In this document: one piece after another, positions 56,975 to 64,000 of the stretch
How the letters are laid out: each line of letters starts with the position of its first letter
How positions within the stretch are numbered: the first letter of the stretch is position 1
Assembly (NCBI RefSeq): GCF_006094435.1
Contig: NZ_CP034783.1
Span: forward strand, 3,189,001 to 3,253,000
Reading direction: 5' to 3'
Length of the DNA: 64,000 nucleotides
Origin: Pseudomonas sp. MPC6
GTDB lineage: Bacteria; Pseudomonadota; Gammaproteobacteria; Pseudomonadales; Pseudomonadaceae
Notes under the pieces: model-generated
Seen by the model: only the letters and a program-made list of their open reading frames with translations
Database searches by the model: none
What the model was told of the DNA's origin: nothing
Program-made: the position numbers and the translations under genes

Positions 56975-57842
56975 ATTACCGCCTCTGCCTGACGATTTGC
57001 CTTGGACGATGCCTGGCTACTTGCTCCTTGATGGTGTCAGCGCGTCAAACCTGGCGCAGCGTCTGCTCCCCTGGGATAACCCGGCGTATTGCCTGTACCG
57101 AGGCTCGCGCTGGCAGGAATTGTCGGACATTTCGCCGTATTTGATCTCGCTCAAAGGTGCGCACGATCCACTGCTGGCGTATTACCAGGAAAACGCCGCA
57201 CTTGAATGGGGCTATCTGCTGTTCAGTGAGGTTGACGCGCTGATGCTCTGTCAGCATTGGCGTCGCCTGCTGACCGTCGAACACCCGAGTGGTATTGAGC
57301 TAATGCCGCGTATAGCCGACCCAGCGGTCATCCATCAATTGCTCGGTCTTGCACAGAAAGCGCAGACCGCACGCTGGTTTGGCCCCATTGAACACGTGTG
57401 TTTGCCCGATAGTCTTCAAGCGACCTGGCACCTGCATGCACGTCCCGATCACGCCGCGCCAGACTCCGCCGACACCTATCGGCTGACAGACCAGGAACTC
57501 ACGGCGCTGGGGGGTGTTGAATTCCGTTGTTCGGTATTTGGCTTGAGTGATCACTTGCACACGTATTTTCCCGAGTTTATGGCGTCATACCCGGTGCGAG
57601 AGCACCTGCGTTATGCCCAACAAGTGGCTCAAGAGGCTTACCGGCAGGGCTTCACGTCGGAGCAGGAAATCACCCTCTACGCCAATGTTCTCGGTTATTT
57701 GGCCGGGCAACCGTTGGCCGATCACCCCGACATCGTCGAGCTGCTGACGGTATCCACGGCGCAATCCCCCTTGAAGCGTTTGCAACGCGCTGCCGAACTG
57801 GCTCAAAGCCGTGCCGCCGACCCACAAGGAAATCGACTGTGA
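56967..57842 (+). CDS. DUF4123 T6SS effector adaptor (Tap/TEC-like)
   Basis: 291 residues from ATG 56967 (MFELPPLPDDLPW), overlapping the vgrG end by eight bases. The DUF4123 region covers about 15-130 (YLLLDGVSASNLAQRLLP, LSDISPYLISLKGA, WGYLLFSE). The C-terminal half is helical. Adaptors of this family load a specific effector onto VgrG. Its stop overlaps the effector start (GTGA), which supports a vgrG-adaptor-effector set. Confidence 0.9.
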   Translation: MFELPPLPDDLPWTMPGYLLLDGVSASNLAQRLLPWDNPAYCLYRGSRWQELSDISPYLISLKGAHDPLLAYYQENAALEWGYLLFSEVDALMLCQHWRRLLTVEHPSGIELMPRIADPAVIHQLLGLAQKAQTARWFGPIEHVCLPDSLQATWHLHARPDHAAPDSADTYRLTDQELTALGGVEFRCSVFGLSDHLHTYFPEFMASYPVREHLRYAQQVAQEAYRQGFTSEQEITLYANVLGYLAGQPLADHPDIVELLTVSTAQSPLKRLQRAAELAQSRAADPQGNRL

Positions 57843-60800
57843 CCGCCCGACAACCGCCAAAAATCTGTGCCAACACCGCCGCCATGGCCAAGAGTGCCAA
57901 GGACGTCCGTTCACCCATCGGGCTGTGCCCCTTGATGGGCCAGAAAGTGCAGCTGCTGCCGCTGCGCTACGGTCTGGTCGAAAGCCTCGACCCCTCGTCC
58001 GAACTGACCCTGCCGTTCTCACTGGACAGTCAGCCCCTGGGCATCCGCCTACTGCGTGACGGCTACCTGTACATCATCGATAACGGCACCGGCTATCTAC
58101 ACGAATACCGCATTGAACAAGGACAGATCAGCAAATTGCTGTGGCAGGGCCCGGAAGTGGCTGGCGATACGCGCACCACGTCGGTTGGCGAGCCGCATTT
58201 GGTCTTCACCCGACAACACGTGTTATTTGCCAGCTATTCGGAAATTCAGTGGACGGCTTACAAGTGTTCGCAAGTGCTCAAGGACAACATCGAGCGTGAG
58301 CGCTTGATGCAACGCATCGAGCCGGCCAGTGCCTGTCCGGCCAATGGCGGTCCCGACTTGTTGAGTAAACAGCAGGCTGGAAAGTGGCTGGGGGAAGTGG
58401 CGCAGCACACCCCGAACACCAAGGCATTGCCCGAAGGCGCCGACCCGCAAGAGCGTCAGCCCTACGGCTGGGAAGACACGCCGCTGTTTAAGGAAACTGC
58501 GATTGAAGCGCTCACCAGCAAAGTGCTCGGTCCTTATCAGGACGATTACCTGTTTTTGGTCTTGCGCGATGACATTGGCGTCATGCGCGATCTGGCCAGC
58601 GCACAACTGAAGGTGGCCGACTGGATTGAGCAATGGAGCGCCGACGATGCCGCCCAGCGCCAATACCTCACCGGCGCCTACATCCAGTCTTTGTATGAGA
58701 TGAGTCCGGCGCGTCTGGAGGCCTTGGCCAACACGGATCCCGATGTCAAAGCCCTGCAGGAGGACCTCAACCCGCAACAGCAAACAGCAGTTCATGATTA
58801 CTTACGGGCCAAACGCGAACATAACGGGCAGTCAATCTATGGCGACGAACAGTATTGGCGAAAGGCGACAAGCAGCCCTTACGCACGCGCCTTCGTCAAC
58901 CTGCTCGATGGCCTGGGCGAAGTGCTTTGGCAAAAACATCGAAGCACCATCGCCGCCCTCCACGTGCGAACCTGGGAAGCGTTGTACGGCGAGGCCATCG
59001 GGGAGCGTGGCATTGATCACCTAATCAACCGGGCGGACATGCAAGCGTTCGTCCGCCAGCAGCAAACGCTACTCAGCCATTGGCAAAAGCGCCTTCAGAC
59101 CATTCGCGAAGATCGCTTGAACATGATTACCGGTGGCTACTTTCACCGTGCCGCCTGGTATTACGATTTCGAGCAAAACGCGCAAATCCAGCATCGCCTG
59201 GAAGCCGAATTCGTCTGCGTGGCGGCCCTGTGCGGTAATCGCGCCGCGACTGAAAAACTCGCCGCCTTCCTCGAGCAACACCCGCTCACCGTCGTGCCGG
59301 GGCTGGAAACCCTGACCCTCGCCGATCAACTGGATGTGAGCAAGAAGCTCCTGGATCTGAGCAACTTCTCGATCCGGGTCGCCACGGCGCAGGACAGTCT
59401 GGCCAGCGTCAATGCGCTGGCCAATCAATTCAACAGCCTGATGACCGAACGGCTGCCCAACTATGTGGATCTGAATACGCGATTCAGGGGGCTGCAGAGT
59501 TTATTGGATGGGGCGTATAACCCGGCCAGGCAACTAAAGAATGCGGATAAACTCGATTTAGCACTTCGCGATTTTCATCTAGGAAATCATGTAGACCCCC
59601 ACAGCTTCCTCCGTGACCTCGGCAAGCCGGCACGCCTGCAACTGTTGCGCGAATTTTCCCGCAGCGGCTTGACCCTGCGGGCGGCGTCGGCTTACGAAAT
59701 CCAGGCGTTCAACCAGACCCGGGATGCCGCCCTCGACCTGCGTGGCCAGCTCAAGGAGACTTACAAACTGCGCCATCGTGAGTTGTCGCGGCAACTCTAC
59801 GGCTTGACCGCACCGGGCAGCGAGCAGGTTTACAACCAGCGCATCAATCAACTCAAGGCCAGGCTCGCGCCGTTGGAAGACAGCCTCAGCCGGGCCTTGA
59901 CCGTCGGCAGTGGCAGCGGCAGTCCGGGGCAAATCGGCACAGTGGTCGATGGCATGGCGCCGCCACTGCGTGATGAAATGCACCGTACTGTGCGGGACTT
60001 CCGCGCGACGGGGACGTTTGGCAAACCGCTGAGTAGCGCCCTGAAATCCGGAGGGGACGGGATTGCGCTGTTGCTGTTTGTGTATCAGGGGCAGAAGTTT
60101 GTTGAGGCGTTGAGTGCGCTTGGTAAAAAAACTGATCGTTCGTTATCAGACTTGGGAGTTTTCGTTGAGGCATTCGTTGTGATGTCGGCTGCCGGGTTTG
60201 CCGCGGTACAGGGCTTGTCAATAACGATCTTGCAGGCGCATATCGAACAAATGGACAGTGCCACCGGCAAGCTCAACACCATGAGCCGCCTGGGACGCTG
60301 GGCGGGCGCTACAGGTTTTGGAGCATTCTTTTTTGGTGGTGTGGCTGCCCTTACCGATTCCGTTAAACACTCTCGGCAATGGACTAAAGCACTGGCTGAA
60401 GGCAATCCCCAGGGCTTGGCGGCCACGACCCTGCAAATCGCTGGCGACGGCATTCTCGTGGGCACCAACACCTGGGGCGCCAGACACACGACGTCGATCA
60501 TCAGCCAGATCCTCAAGAAACCCGTCGAACTGCGGGCCCTGGCCTGGGCCGAAGCCAGTCCTCGGCTTGTGAGCATTGGCGTCAAAGCCAATCTGGTCGG
60601 TTTGATCGGCACGGCCCTGCAACTGACGGGCGAAGGTTTCTACAACTACTTCAACCTGGACGCATTGCAAAAATGGCTGCAAGCCAGTGCCTGGGGGACG
60701 CAAAACCTGCAGCGCAGCCTGCCCGAGGACTGGAGCGCCCTGGCCAGGGTAGTGCAACAACCGACCTGTGAGCTGGTGCGCGAAGGCCAGCGCACGTACC

Positions 60801-61261
60801 TGCAACTGCGACTGCCCGGTGTCCGCACCCGGGAAATGGACAGTCGCCAATTGCAGTTGCAGGCCTATCAGCAAACCCGCGATCGGGATCTACCTCGGCC
60901 CTACAGTCCGCACTTACCGCCCGCCCGCTGGCAGGAAAGCAGCGCGGCATGGGCTGCTGTTGCCGTTGTCGTCAGCCGGGAAGAAGAGGCGCTGACCCTT
61001 CAGCTGCCGATCGGCGAAGCCCAGCAAACGTCGGATTTCGCCCTGGCCCTCAACATCGGTTATCAACTGGAAGCCGAGCGCGAGTTGATTCACCGCACCT
61101 GTTTTGTCCTGCGCGACCTGCGCATCGCGACGGAGCGAGGCGTACGGTTGCCGGCCCAGGGTCGGTTTACGCTCGACGCCGTGGAAACCTTGCCCAGTGG
61201 CACAGGCAAGGCCCCTTACTGGTTTTTCACCCGAGACGAAATGGCGGCGATCGATGATTAG
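57839..61261 (+). CDS. VasX-like T6SS effector, pore-forming type
   Basis: 1140 residues from GTG 57839. The VasX N-terminal region/BTH_I2691-type start covers about 20-150 (SPIGLCPLMGQKVQLLPLRY, GIRLLRDGYLYIIDNGTGY). The middle is helical and hydrophilic. Several long hydrophobic helices lie between residues about 740 and 940 (IALLLFVYQGQKFVEALSAL, VVMSAAGFAAVQGLSITIL, GFGAFFFGGVAAL, VGLIGTALQLTGEGFYNYF), as in colicin-like pore formers. No signal peptide. It is encoded right behind its adaptor and ahead of a membrane protein that may be its immunity partner. Activity is inferred. Confidence 0.88.
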   Translation: MTARQPPKICANTAAMAKSAKDVRSPIGLCPLMGQKVQLLPLRYGLVESLDPSSELTLPFSLDSQPLGIRLLRDGYLYIIDNGTGYLHEYRIEQGQISKLLWQGPEVAGDTRTTSVGEPHLVFTRQHVLFASYSEIQWTAYKCSQVLKDNIERERLMQRIEPASACPANGGPDLLSKQQAGKWLGEVAQHTPNTKALPEGADPQERQPYGWEDTPLFKETAIEALTSKVLGPYQDDYLFLVLRDDIGVMRDLASAQLKVADWIEQWSADDAAQRQYLTGAYIQSLYEMSPARLEALANTDPDVKALQEDLNPQQQTAVHDYLRAKREHNGQSIYGDEQYWRKATSSPYARAFVNLLDGLGEVLWQKHRSTIAALHVRTWEALYGEAIGERGIDHLINRADMQAFVRQQQTLLSHWQKRLQTIREDRLNMITGGYFHRAAWYYDFEQNAQIQHRLEAEFVCVAALCGNRAATEKLAAFLEQHPLTVVPGLETLTLADQLDVSKKLLDLSNFSIRVATAQDSLASVNALANQFNSLMTERLPNYVDLNTRFRGLQSLLDGAYNPARQLKNADKLDLALRDFHLGNHVDPHSFLRDLGKPARLQLLREFSRSGLTLRAASAYEIQAFNQTRDAALDLRGQLKETYKLRHRELSRQLYGLTAPGSEQVYNQRINQLKARLAPLEDSLSRALTVGSGSGSPGQIGTVVDGMAPPLRDEMHRTVRDFRATGTFGKPLSSALKSGGDGIALLLFVYQGQKFVEALSALGKKTDRSLSDLGVFVEAFVVMSAAGFAAVQGLSITILQAHIEQMDSATGKLNTMSRLGRWAGATGFGAFFFGGVAALTDSVKHSRQWTKALAEGNPQGLAATTLQIAGDGILVGTNTWGARHTTSIISQILKKPVELRALAWAEASPRLVSIGVKANLVGLIGTALQLTGEGFYNYFNLDALQKWLQASAWGTQNLQRSLPEDWSALARVVQQPTCELVREGQRTYLQLRLPGVRTREMDSRQLQLQAYQQTRDRDLPRPYSPHLPPARWQESSAAWAAVAVVVSREEEALTLQLPIGEAQQTSDFALALNIGYQLEAERELIHRTCFVLRDLRIATERGVRLPAQGRFTLDAVETLPSGTGKAPYWFFTRDEMAAIDD

Positions 61262-62435
61262 CAGACTGTTCAAACGCAAAAAACCGCCAGACACCTCAGA
61301 GTCGGCTCTGGACATTCGCAGCCAACGGCCTCGTGCCGGGGAGTTGCGGGTCAGGGGCTTGAATGAAACCCTGTTTTTAGCGCCGTTGCCGGTGTACACC
61401 GGGCAGGCGCAAGTCTCTCGGCGTAATTTTTCGGCGATGAACGAGACCTACCTGGAGTTGGGGGGGAGTAACCGGGGGATAGTGGAACAGGGGAAAATCC
61501 TGGCTACTGGAATTTGGTTTGTTTTGTTTACAGCTTTTGTTATGCCCGTGCTTATTTGTCTATGGCTTGTTGCTTTTAGCCCTCCGGAGATTGACCGACA
61601 GTTTTTCGATATTGTCGGGGATGCTGTGCAGGTATTCGCCACAGGATCTCTCACAGCCATCCTCCCCATCGGCGCCTTCATCTACGGCATGCTCTCCAAC
61701 GTCCGAACCCTGGCCAAAAGCTACCCGGTCCGCTTCAACCGCCAACGCCGCGAAGTCTGCTATATCGACGACACCACCCATCGGGTGCTGATCGTGCCTT
61801 GGGAGAGCGTGGTGGCCTGGGTCGCCCGCAGCCAGGGCGTGACCAGTTACGGCGCGATGCGTGATTACACCTTCGGCATGGGGCTGGAAGACGAAGAACG
61901 CGACACCGTGCAGTTTATATTGTCGGCCCAACCCAGCGATGCGCATGCGCTGGGCATGTGGACGTCGATCCGCAACTACATGGAGGACGGGGAACTGGTC
62001 GATACGCCCAACCCCATGTTTGCCATATTGAACATCACCCTGTCCGAGGACGAGCTCAAACCTTATGAAGGACTGCACACCTTTGAAGTCGAACGGCTCG
62101 ATGCCAGGTTTATGGGCGATCTCGATGACGCCATGGATGACGCATACCGCAAACGTTATGGCTACCCCCAGCCCACAAAATGGCCCCTGCGCTGGTGGTA
62201 CGTTCGTCGAGTGTTGACCTTCTGGAAAATGCCCTACCTGATCGCCGAATGGGCCCACCGCAAGGGCCGCCCGACCCTGCCTGAAAGCGTGCAAGCCTGG
62301 TCGCAACCGCTGCCCCCCGAACAATGGGCCCAGCCCAGCCCCGCCCTGCAAAAAGCCAACGTTCAGGTCAAGACCGCCATGGACAAAAAAGGCGCGAACT
62401 TCGTCGACGCCTGCAAGGCGGCGGGGCTGCATTGA
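61254..62435 (+). CDS. Probable immunity protein of the VasX-like effector (DUF6708-type)
   Basis: 393 residues from ATG 61254 (MISRLFKRKKPPDTSESALD), overlapping the effector by eight bases. Two membrane helices near residues 85-110 and 125-150 (FVLFTAFVMPVLICLWLVAF; AVQVFATGSLTAILPIGAFI). The rest is a cytosolic domain (YPVRFNRQRREVCYIDDTTH, IVPWESVVAWVARSQGV) like DUF6708 proteins beside T6SS effectors. The membrane location fits protection against a pore-forming effector. The partner role is inferred from position. Confidence 0.75.
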   Translation: MISRLFKRKKPPDTSESALDIRSQRPRAGELRVRGLNETLFLAPLPVYTGQAQVSRRNFSAMNETYLELGGSNRGIVEQGKILATGIWFVLFTAFVMPVLICLWLVAFSPPEIDRQFFDIVGDAVQVFATGSLTAILPIGAFIYGMLSNVRTLAKSYPVRFNRQRREVCYIDDTTHRVLIVPWESVVAWVARSQGVTSYGAMRDYTFGMGLEDEERDTVQFILSAQPSDAHALGMWTSIRNYMEDGELVDTPNPMFAILNITLSEDELKPYEGLHTFEVERLDARFMGDLDDAMDDAYRKRYGYPQPTKWPLRWWYVRRVLTFWKMPYLIAEWAHRKGRPTLPESVQAWSQPLPPEQWAQPSPALQKANVQVKTAMDKKGANFVDACKAAGLH

Positions 62436-62543
62436 ACCCGCCGCCATACCTGGCCTGGTAGCCGACTGATTTGGCGCTAGCGGAACAGAGGGGGCGCGAA
62501 GCGATCTTGATCTAAAACCAGTAGCGCTCGCACCTGTCCTTAA

Positions 62544-62576
62544 ATAAAAAACGCCCAGTGCGGTGCATCGGGCGTT
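62544..62576 (-). terminator. Terminator of the glycine-zipper gene
   Basis: On the minus strand AACGCCC and GGGCGTT pair, followed by TTTTTTA. It lies 45 bases after the stop at 62621. Confidence 0.8.
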
Positions 62577-62620
62577 AGGGTGAAACAGATGTAAACCTAT
62601 TTCAGGACTAGACATTATAT

Positions 62621-63079
62621 CTAGGGTGTTACCTGATAACCGCGCTGCTGCATGCAACTGGCGTAGGCGGAAGAAGCGGCAGCCGTATTCTGTTCAGCAC
62701 TGCGGCGATCCTGGCGACGGTCCTGACGTTGCCGGGCTCCGCCGACCACCGCGCCGGCCACCGCGGCATCCTTGGCTTTGTTCTGCCTATATTCCTGTTT
62801 GACATCGTCATCGACCCGGTCATAAAACTCGTCATGCTGACGACCGCGCGCCCCGGCCACCGCTGCGCCCGCGACTGCACCCGTGGCGGCACCACGGACC
62901 CGTCCACCTGATTGAGGGCTGGTGCTGGTGGTACCGCCGGCCTGAGCCTGGCACGCGCCTATGTCTTGCTGGATGATGTCCGGGGACTGCCCTTTGAGCG
63001 GCGTCACGGTCTCGGCCGTGGCGCACAGGCAGACCATGGAGAGCATCGTTGCGATGCAGGGTGAGAAGGACGTTTTCAT
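62621..63079 (-). CDS. Glycine-zipper periplasmic or outer-membrane protein
   Basis: 152 residues from ATG 63079. The signal peptide MKTSFSPCIATMLSMVCLCA is followed by TAETVTPL. A Gly/Ala zipper (GAATGAVAGAAVAGARG; DAAVAGAVVGGARQRQ) frames a charged centre, and YASCMQQRGYQVTP ends the protein. Cys residues at both ends may pair. Similar small YMGG/glycine-zipper proteins are cell-envelope components of unknown role. Confidence 0.8.
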   Translation of the reverse strand: MKTSFSPCIATMLSMVCLCATAETVTPLKGQSPDIIQQDIGACQAQAGGTTSTSPQSGGRVRGAATGAVAGAAVAGARGRQHDEFYDRVDDDVKQEYRQNKAKDAAVAGAVVGGARQRQDRRQDRRSAEQNTAAASSAYASCMQQRGYQVTP

Positions 63080-63171
63080 AAAGACTCCACTGCTGACGAA
63101 GTGCCCTGGCGTTGCGGCCCCCGGGAGGACGCGCTGTAGCCTGGTTTGCACCCCTGACCGGATGTTCTACG

Positions 63172-63345
63172 TTAGGCCGCTTCTGCATTGACGACCCGCG
63201 CTTTTCGAATAAAACCCGCCACACCGACCATTGCGGCAAGGGCTACCAACAGCCAGGAGCCCAACATCACACAGAGAATGATGATCCCCAACTTGAAGCG
63301 CCAGCCGGCTGAATGGGCCTCCACAGTAGCCTGGGTCGTATTCAT
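63172..63345 (-). CDS. Very small membrane protein, 57 aa
   Basis: From ATG 63345 (MNTTQATVEAHSAGWRFKLG); the longer frame to 63585 is not needed. One or two membrane helices (IIILCVMLGSWLLVALAAMVGVAG is the main stretch). AGWRFKLGI resembles the start of so-called transporter-suffix proteins, but only the first part. Possible truncated relative. Low information. Confidence 0.5.
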   Translation of the reverse strand: MNTTQATVEAHSAGWRFKLGIIILCVMLGSWLLVALAAMVGVAGFIRKARVVNAEAA

Positions 63346-63463
63346 GGGGATCGTACCTGTTAACCGGTCGCTGCAGAGGCGGCGGTGTTTAAAAAGCTTA
63401 GCAGCCGTTTGCCCGTTTGGGCGTCTATGCTCCAGTGAACTTCGTCGGCCGGGAACAGCGTAA

Positions 63464-64000
63464 ATGCAGTCACGTAGAGCCTTGCTGTTTCGGCCAGGCC
63501 GGCTCCTGCTGCTTGGTGCACTGGGTCTTTGCGGCTGCGTACGACTCGGGCCGGATTTCCAGGCGCCTGGCGAGGCCTGGGTCAAACACTGGGGTAGCCC
63601 GGCCCTCGAGCAATCCAGTCAACGCAGCCTGAACCCGGATCTGCGGCAGTGGTGGCAAGTCTTCGCCGATCCGGTCCTGGACCAGTTGATTGCCGAAGCC
63701 GATGCGCACAACGCCGACCTGGAAATCGCCGGTCTGCGGGTGATGGAAGCCCGCGCCCAGCTGGGTATCGCGCAAAGCGGACGTTACCCGCAGATGCAGC
63801 AGGCCAGCGCCGACAGCCTGTACATCAACCGTCGGCAATTCGGTGGCAGCAACCCGCAGGACAGTCATTTCTGGCAACACAGCGCTGCCTTCGACATCGG
63901 CTGGGAGCTGGACTTCTGGGGGCGCTTCAGTCGCGCCATCGAGTCGTCCGACGCCAGCTACTTCGCTGCCCAGGCCAACTATGAAGACGTGCTGGTGTTG
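63464..64000 (+). CDS. RND efflux outer-membrane lipoprotein (OprM/NodT family), 3' end outside window
   Basis: ATG 63464 opens MQSRRALLFRPGRLLLLGAL and a lipobox LCGC, so a lipoprotein. Family marks follow: RLGPDFQAPG, then WWQVFADPVLDQLIAEADAH, and IGWELDFWGRFSRAIESSDA. The frame is open to the window end (179 codons seen of about 480 in the family). TolC-like outer-membrane channel for a tripartite efflux pump; the partner genes are beyond the window. Confidence 0.9.
   Translation, partial: MQSRRALLFRPGRLLLLGALGLCGCVRLGPDFQAPGEAWVKHWGSPALEQSSQRSLNPDLRQWWQVFADPVLDQLIAEADAHNADLEIAGLRVMEARAQLGIAQSGRYPQMQQASADSLYINRRQFGGSNPQDSHFWQHSAAFDIGWELDFWGRFSRAIESSDASYFAAQANYEDVLVL

Overview
The window reads as chromosomal DNA of a Pseudomonas of the fluorescens group. 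The evidence is GC-rich, Pseudomonas-type protein families (OprD porin, MaoC, AI-2E transporter, T6SS VgrG island, RND outer-membrane lipoprotein), dozens of the GTAGGAGC...GCTCCTAC REP/REPIN repeats typical of that group, and a phbRBAC locus laid out as known in a few PHB-making pseudomonads. The exact species cannot be told from sequence reading alone.

Layout. 1-2.6 kb: 3' part of a hybrid histidine kinase and two small membrane proteins. 2.7-7.2 kb: stress-type accessory genes (hemerythrin, CinA-like amidase, short-chain dehydrogenase) among at least four truncated genes (alcohol dehydrogenase, Na+/H+ antiporter, Yip1-family protein, DUF421/YetF tail), so this is a decaying stretch. 7.3-23.6 kb: a selenium region. 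It holds fdnGHI-fdhE, where fdnG reads through an in-frame UGA as selenocysteine with a SECIS hairpin behind it, then selA-selB-selC (the Sec tRNA). A tandem array of about thirteen 128-bp REP units separates the two halves; an IS3-family element sits inside the array and an IS110-family element at its end. An identical second IS110 copy lies inverted 10.5 kb upstream. Both IS110 copies sit at the same position inside a REP sequence, and their left ends can fold like a bridge RNA whose target loop matches the REP.

23.9-33.2 kb: a short-chain-length PHA (PHB) cluster: phbC, phbA, phbB (one strand), divergent AraC-type phbR, a large DUF3141 alpha/beta-hydrolase with a repetitive Pro/Ala/Lys tail, a phasin, and a PhaR-type repressor. 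A very strong hairpin terminator lies between phbA and phbC. 33.5-45.5 kb: OprD porin, acyl-CoA dehydrogenase, ActP-like symporter with its DUF485 partner, acyl-CoA ligase, a FixL/FixJ-like two-component pair, an AI-2E-family permease and a MaoC hydratase. This looks like import and activation of small carboxylic acids.

45.5-54.7 kb: a Xre-RES toxin-antitoxin pair, then a hexarate (galactarate/glucarate) catabolic region: semialdehyde dehydrogenase, GarD-type dehydratase, LysR regulator, FAH-family protein and MFS transporter. A class II aldolase and a DeoR regulator are truncated there, tail to tail. 54.9-62.4 kb: an orphan T6SS vgrG island with a DUF4123 adaptor, a 1140-residue VasX-like pore-forming-type effector and a probable membrane immunity protein, all overlapping. 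The window ends in a glycine-zipper protein, a tiny membrane protein and the start of an RND outer-membrane lipoprotein.

The most distinctive point is the meeting of REP repeats, REP-targeting IS110 elements and the selenocysteine operons in one 16-kb interval.
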